DNA of 34,937 nt from an uncultured Bacillota bacterium (GTDB lineage: Bacteria > Bacillota > Clostridia > Christensenellales > Borkfalkiaceae): contig CASEHS010000030.1 in assembly GCA_949287815.1 (NCBI GenBank), forward strand, positions 1-34,937. The letters run 5' to 3'. The first letter of the stretch is position 1. Every line of letters starts with the position of its first letter. Shown piece after piece: positions 32,479 to 34,937 of the stretch. A program made the translations under genes and the position numbers. The notes under the pieces were generated by a model. It was not told the DNA's origin. It ran no database searches and worked only from the letters and a program-made list of their open reading frames with translations.

Positions 32479-33325
32479 CGAAATTACAATGAAAATTCAC
32501 GGCGATGAAATTATTTTAGCCGCATTGAAAGAGGATGTTACGGGCGAAGATCTGTCCACTAACTGCGTTTTGAGAGAAAAATGTATGGGCGAGGCAGAGC
32601 TTTTGTGCAAGCAGGACGGCGTGATCGCGGGATTATTTGTCTTTGCCAGAACTTTTAAACTTTTAGATCCCGAAGTGGAAATAAAGTTTTTTGCAGAGGA
32701 CGGGCAAGATGTAAAAAAGGGACAGAAACTTGCCGTTGTGAGAGGGGATATGCGCGCTATCCTTACAGGTGAGCGCACGGCACTCAATTTTTTGCAGAGA
32801 ATGAGCGGAATCGCCACGGCAACGAGGAGAACAGCGAAACTTTTGGAAGGAACGTCTTTGCGGCTTGCGGATACAAGAAAGACGACGCCCGGACTTCGGT
32901 TGTTTGAAAAATATGCGGTGCGTGCGGGCGGCGGCGTCAACCACAGGTACAATCTTTCGGATGCGATCATGCTCAAAGACAACCATATAGGCGCTGCGGG
33001 CGGAGTGAAACAGGCGATCGCCGCGGCGAAAGCGTATGCTTCTTTTATGACGAAGATAGAAGTGGAAACGGAAACGGTCGAGCAGGCGGCGGAAGCGGCC
33101 GAGGCGGGCGCGGACGTGATCATGCTGGATAATATGTCAGATGAAGAAATGCGCCGTGCGGTAAAGGTGATCGGCGGGCGGGCGCTCGTGGAGATCTCAG
33201 GTAACGTGACGGAAGAAAATATTGAAAGGCTTAAAAATATCGGGGCAGACATCGTTTCGAGCGGTGCGATCACTCATTCCGCACCGATTTTGGATGTTTC
33301 GTTGAAAAATCTTCACGCCATTTAA
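32471..33325 (+). CDS. nadC: Nicotinate-nucleotide pyrophosphorylase (carboxylating)
   Basis: A 284-residue quinolinate phosphoribosyltransferase, the third step of de novo NAD synthesis. Clear family motifs are LKEDVTGEDLST, LTGERTALNFLQRMSGIAT, ADTRKTTPGLRLFEKYAVRA, GGGVNHRYNLSDAIMLKDNH, IEVETETVEQA, and VSSGAITHSAPILDVSL. TTG 32471 is preferred because AAGGAGG stands at 32458-32464; an ATG at 32489 is possible. The start overlaps nadB by eight bases, so the genes are coupled. Confidence 0.95.
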   Translation: MIDEITMKIHGDEIILAALKEDVTGEDLSTNCVLREKCMGEAELLCKQDGVIAGLFVFARTFKLLDPEVEIKFFAEDGQDVKKGQKLAVVRGDMRAILTGERTALNFLQRMSGIATATRRTAKLLEGTSLRLADTRKTTPGLRLFEKYAVRAGGGVNHRYNLSDAIMLKDNHIGAAGGVKQAIAAAKAYASFMTKIEVETETVEQAAEAAEAGADVIMLDNMSDEEMRRAVKVIGGRALVEISGNVTEENIERLKNIGADIVSSGAITHSAPILDVSLKNLHAI

Positions 33326-33342
33326 AGGCAGGAGGGAGGAAA

Positions 33343-33855
33343 ATGACAGGAGAGGAGCGCAGAGCAAAACTTTCCGATATGCTGAGCGAAAAACCGCAGT
33401 CGGCAGTCAGTCTTGCCGCCCTTTTCGGAGTGAGTAGGCAGGTGATCGTGCAGGACGTTGCGCTTTTACGGGCGGAAGGAAAAAATATCATTGCCACAAA
33501 CCGCGGTTATATTCTCGGTCGGAGCGGAGCCTGCATACGCGTATTTAAGGTCAGACATTCCGATTCTGAAACGCGCGACGAACTTTATGCTGTTGTGGAT
33601 GCGGGAGGCAGGGTCGATAATGTTTTCGTGCATCATAAGGTTTACGGTACGATCAGTGCGGTCATGAATATAGACAGTCGCAGAAAAGCGGATGAGTTTA
33701 TGGAGAAGATCGCCTGCGGAAAATCCGCCTTCCTTAAAAACATCACTTCCGATTATCATTATCACACGATCAGCGCGGAGAGCGAATCCGTTTTGGATGA
33801 AATAAACAGAAAACTTTTTGAAAAGGGCTTTCTTGTTGAAAAAAAGCGCGGCTGA
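33343..33855 (+). CDS. niaR: NiaR niacin-responsive transcriptional repressor
   Basis: A 170-residue regulator: an N-terminal winged helix-turn-helix (RRAKLSDMLSEKPQSAVSLA, then FGVSRQVIVQDVALLRAEG) followed by the 3H domain with its conserved histidines (VRHSDSET, VFVHHKVYG, SDYHYHTIS). This is the NiaR/YrxA family, which represses NAD synthesis or niacin uptake genes when niacin is plentiful. ATG 33343 follows AGGAGGGAGG. It is the last gene of the operon and likely acts on the palindrome at 30212. Confidence 0.93.
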   Translation: MTGEERRAKLSDMLSEKPQSAVSLAALFGVSRQVIVQDVALLRAEGKNIIATNRGYILGRSGACIRVFKVRHSDSETRDELYAVVDAGGRVDNVFVHHKVYGTISAVMNIDSRRKADEFMEKIACGKSAFLKNITSDYHYHTISAESESVLDEINRKLFEKGFLVEKKRG

Positions 33856-33904
33856 AATTTTTATAATGAAAGTTTGCTTTTAAAAAATCAGGCGACTCGT
33901 TTGG

Positions 33905-33933
33905 TTGACAAATTTTAACGTTAAGGATATAAT
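33905..33933 (+). promoter_or_regulatory. Promoter of the manganese riboswitch transcript
   Basis: Full consensus TTGACA (33905-33910), a 17-base spacer and TATAAT (33928-33933). A 10-bp palindrome TTAACGTTAA (33915-33924) sits in the spacer. Confidence 0.9.
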
Positions 33934-33955
33934 GATTTATAGAATCATAAATTAT

Positions 33956-34055
33956 TTATGAGGGAGTAGTCGGCGAGCGCAAAACTTTGTGCCGCGGCAG
34001 GTCTTCATCACGCACCGTTCGGTGCAGGCCTTGCCTTAATCGATGAGACTCATAT
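33956..34055 (+). promoter_or_regulatory. yybP-ykoY manganese riboswitch aptamer
   Basis: The conserved 5' piece TTATGAGGGAGTAG and the 3' piece GATGAGACTCATA close a P1 stem. Between them lie paired arms such as CGCACCG/CGGTGC. This is the yybP-ykoY class, known to bind Mn2+. It stands before a P-type ATPase, a typical target. Confidence 0.85.
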
Positions 34056-34106
34056 CTGCACGCTGTTTGCGTATATGGTATGAGTGTACCCTTTATTCGG
34101 GAATTT

Positions 34107-34138
34107 ACCGTGTATGCTTGGGCATGCACGGTTTTTTT
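34107..34138 (+). terminator. Riboswitch-controlled terminator before the cation ATPase
   Basis: ACCGTGTATGC, a short loop, GCATGCACGGT and seven T residues. It lies between the aptamer and the ribosome binding site, so Mn2+ binding probably prevents its formation. Confidence 0.88.
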
Positions 34139-34180
34139 ATTGTTCTTTGTAAGTTATTTTACAGACAGGAGGTTTGAGAA

Positions 34181-34937
34181 GTGGAAGAGTTTTCCCGCAG
34201 TTCACAAGAAGTTGTATCTTCACTCGGATCGGATGAAAAGAACGGTCTTTCTGATACGCAGGTTTTAGAAAATGCGGAAAAGTACGGCAAGAATGAGTTT
34301 ACGAAGACAAAGAGCAAATCTGTCTGGCGCAGAATTTTTGAGGCGCTTACAGAACCGATGCTCGTGCTTTTGCTCGTAGCTTGGGCGATCACGGTGGCGG
34401 TAAATATCGTGCGCGCCGTACAGGGCGAGGGGTTTGATTTTTACGAATGTATCGGTATTCTCGTTGCAGTATGTTTATCCGTTACGCTCACGGTAGTTAT
34501 GGAAGGAAAGAGCGCAAAGGCATTTGAGGAACTTAATAAAATCAAAGAAGGGCTTGAAATCAAAGTGATCCGCGGCGGGGTGGCGCAGTATGTTCCGCAA
34601 AATCAGATCGTTGTCGGGGATATCGTATGCCTTGAAACGGGGAATAAAATCGCTGCTGACGGCAGGTTGATAGAAAGCGTGTCGTTGATGTGCGACGAGT
34701 CTTCCCTGACGGGCGAAAGTGCGCCCGTTGAAAAGGATGCGGAGGTTGTTCTTTCTTCGGAAACGCCTGTCGCAGAACGCAGGAACTGTGTATTTTCAGG
34801 TTGTTTTGTGACCGCCGGCTCAGGAAAAATGGTCGTGACCGGCGTGGGTGACAATACGCAGTTCGGCTTGATCGCCCGTGAAATTCAGCGCGGCGGTGCA
34901 GGTGCAACGCCTGTGCAGGTCAAACTTGCAAAACTCG
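34181..34937 (+). CDS. P2-type (calcium/manganese-type) cation-transporting ATPase, partial at right edge
   Basis: The first 252 residues of a P-type ATPase; the frame is open at the right edge. Start is GTG 34181 after AGGAGG at 34168-34173. Visible are the N-terminal cation ATPase domain (GLSDTQVLENAEKYGKNEF), the first two membrane helices (EPMLVLLLVAWAITVAVNIV and CIGILVAVCLSVTLTVVMEG), and the actuator domain with VVGDIVCLETGNKIAADGRL and the dephosphorylation motif SSLTGESAPVEK. The DKTG phosphorylation site lies beyond the window. Control by a Mn2+ riboswitch suggests that it exports manganese, as for related calcium-type ATPases. Confidence 0.92.
   Translation, partial: MEEFSRSSQEVVSSLGSDEKNGLSDTQVLENAEKYGKNEFTKTKSKSVWRRIFEALTEPMLVLLLVAWAITVAVNIVRAVQGEGFDFYECIGILVAVCLSVTLTVVMEGKSAKAFEELNKIKEGLEIKVIRGGVAQYVPQNQIVVGDIVCLETGNKIAADGRLIESVSLMCDESSLTGESAPVEKDAEVVLSSETPVAERRNCVFSGCFVTAGSGKMVVTGVGDNTQFGLIAREIQRGGAGATPVQVKLAKL

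Noticed and set aside
32497-33273. Minus-strand ORF of 258 residues
   Set aside because: Antisense to nadC; its Ser/Ala/Pro-rich sequence mirrors nadC codon use.
1-34937. CRISPR arrays, tRNA or rRNA genes
   Set aside because: No regularly spaced direct repeats, cloverleaf-like segments or rRNA-like sequence were seen on reading; small tRNAs could still have been missed without a scan.

Overview
The window looks like a chromosomal stretch of an anaerobic Clostridia-type member of the Bacillota, probably from a gut. This rests on gene content and regulation rather than on any search: TPP and yybP-ykoY riboswitches, sigma-A-like promoters, strong AGGAGG ribosome binding sites, NiaR-type NAD control, FeoAB, PepV, and CUT1 sugar uptake genes without their own ATPase. 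A finer placement would be a guess.

Left edge (1-4264): mobile-element debris. A tyrosine integrase fragment runs off the left edge on the minus strand. It meets, head to head, a 1268-residue phage-type 'polyvalent' protein on the plus strand. Both genes seem to have lost their 5' parts at the same point, near 390-418. The polyvalent protein has two ADP-ribosyltransferase-like modules joined by repeated RYS/RFS linkers. Three small ORFs with good ribosome binding sites lie inside it, all in the same +1 frame; two of them end within a few bases of an RYS/RFS box.

Glycan island (4309-16391): an AraC-family regulator is divergent from an eight-gene operon. The operon encodes a sugar-binding lipoprotein, two permeases, a secreted GH5-like glycosidase lipoprotein, a lipoprotein with four carbohydrate-binding-like repeats, N-acetylmannosamine-6-phosphate epimerase (nanE), a DUF4127 protein and a ROK kinase. 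It closes with a strong terminator. Surface cleavage, import, phosphorylation and epimerisation together suggest use of an aminosugar (ManNAc-type) glycan, with DUF4127 as the unexplained part.

Housekeeping middle (16449-30183): a TPP-riboswitch-controlled ThiT-like transporter with a long extra membrane region; a YfbR-like HD nucleotidase; a PlsC-type acyltransferase; PepV dipeptidase; RadC; glutamyl-tRNA synthetase overlapping a two-component system; FeoA-FeoB; an RluA-type pseudouridine synthase; a cytidylate-kinase-like P-loop protein with an extra C-terminal domain; and a TtcA-like tRNA thiolation protein.

Right part (30212-34937): a nadA-nadB-nadC-niaR operon for de novo NAD synthesis, with a likely NiaR operator over its promoter. 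After it come a strong promoter, a manganese riboswitch with terminator, and the start of a P2-type cation ATPase cut by the right edge. I saw no rRNA, tRNA or CRISPR array.
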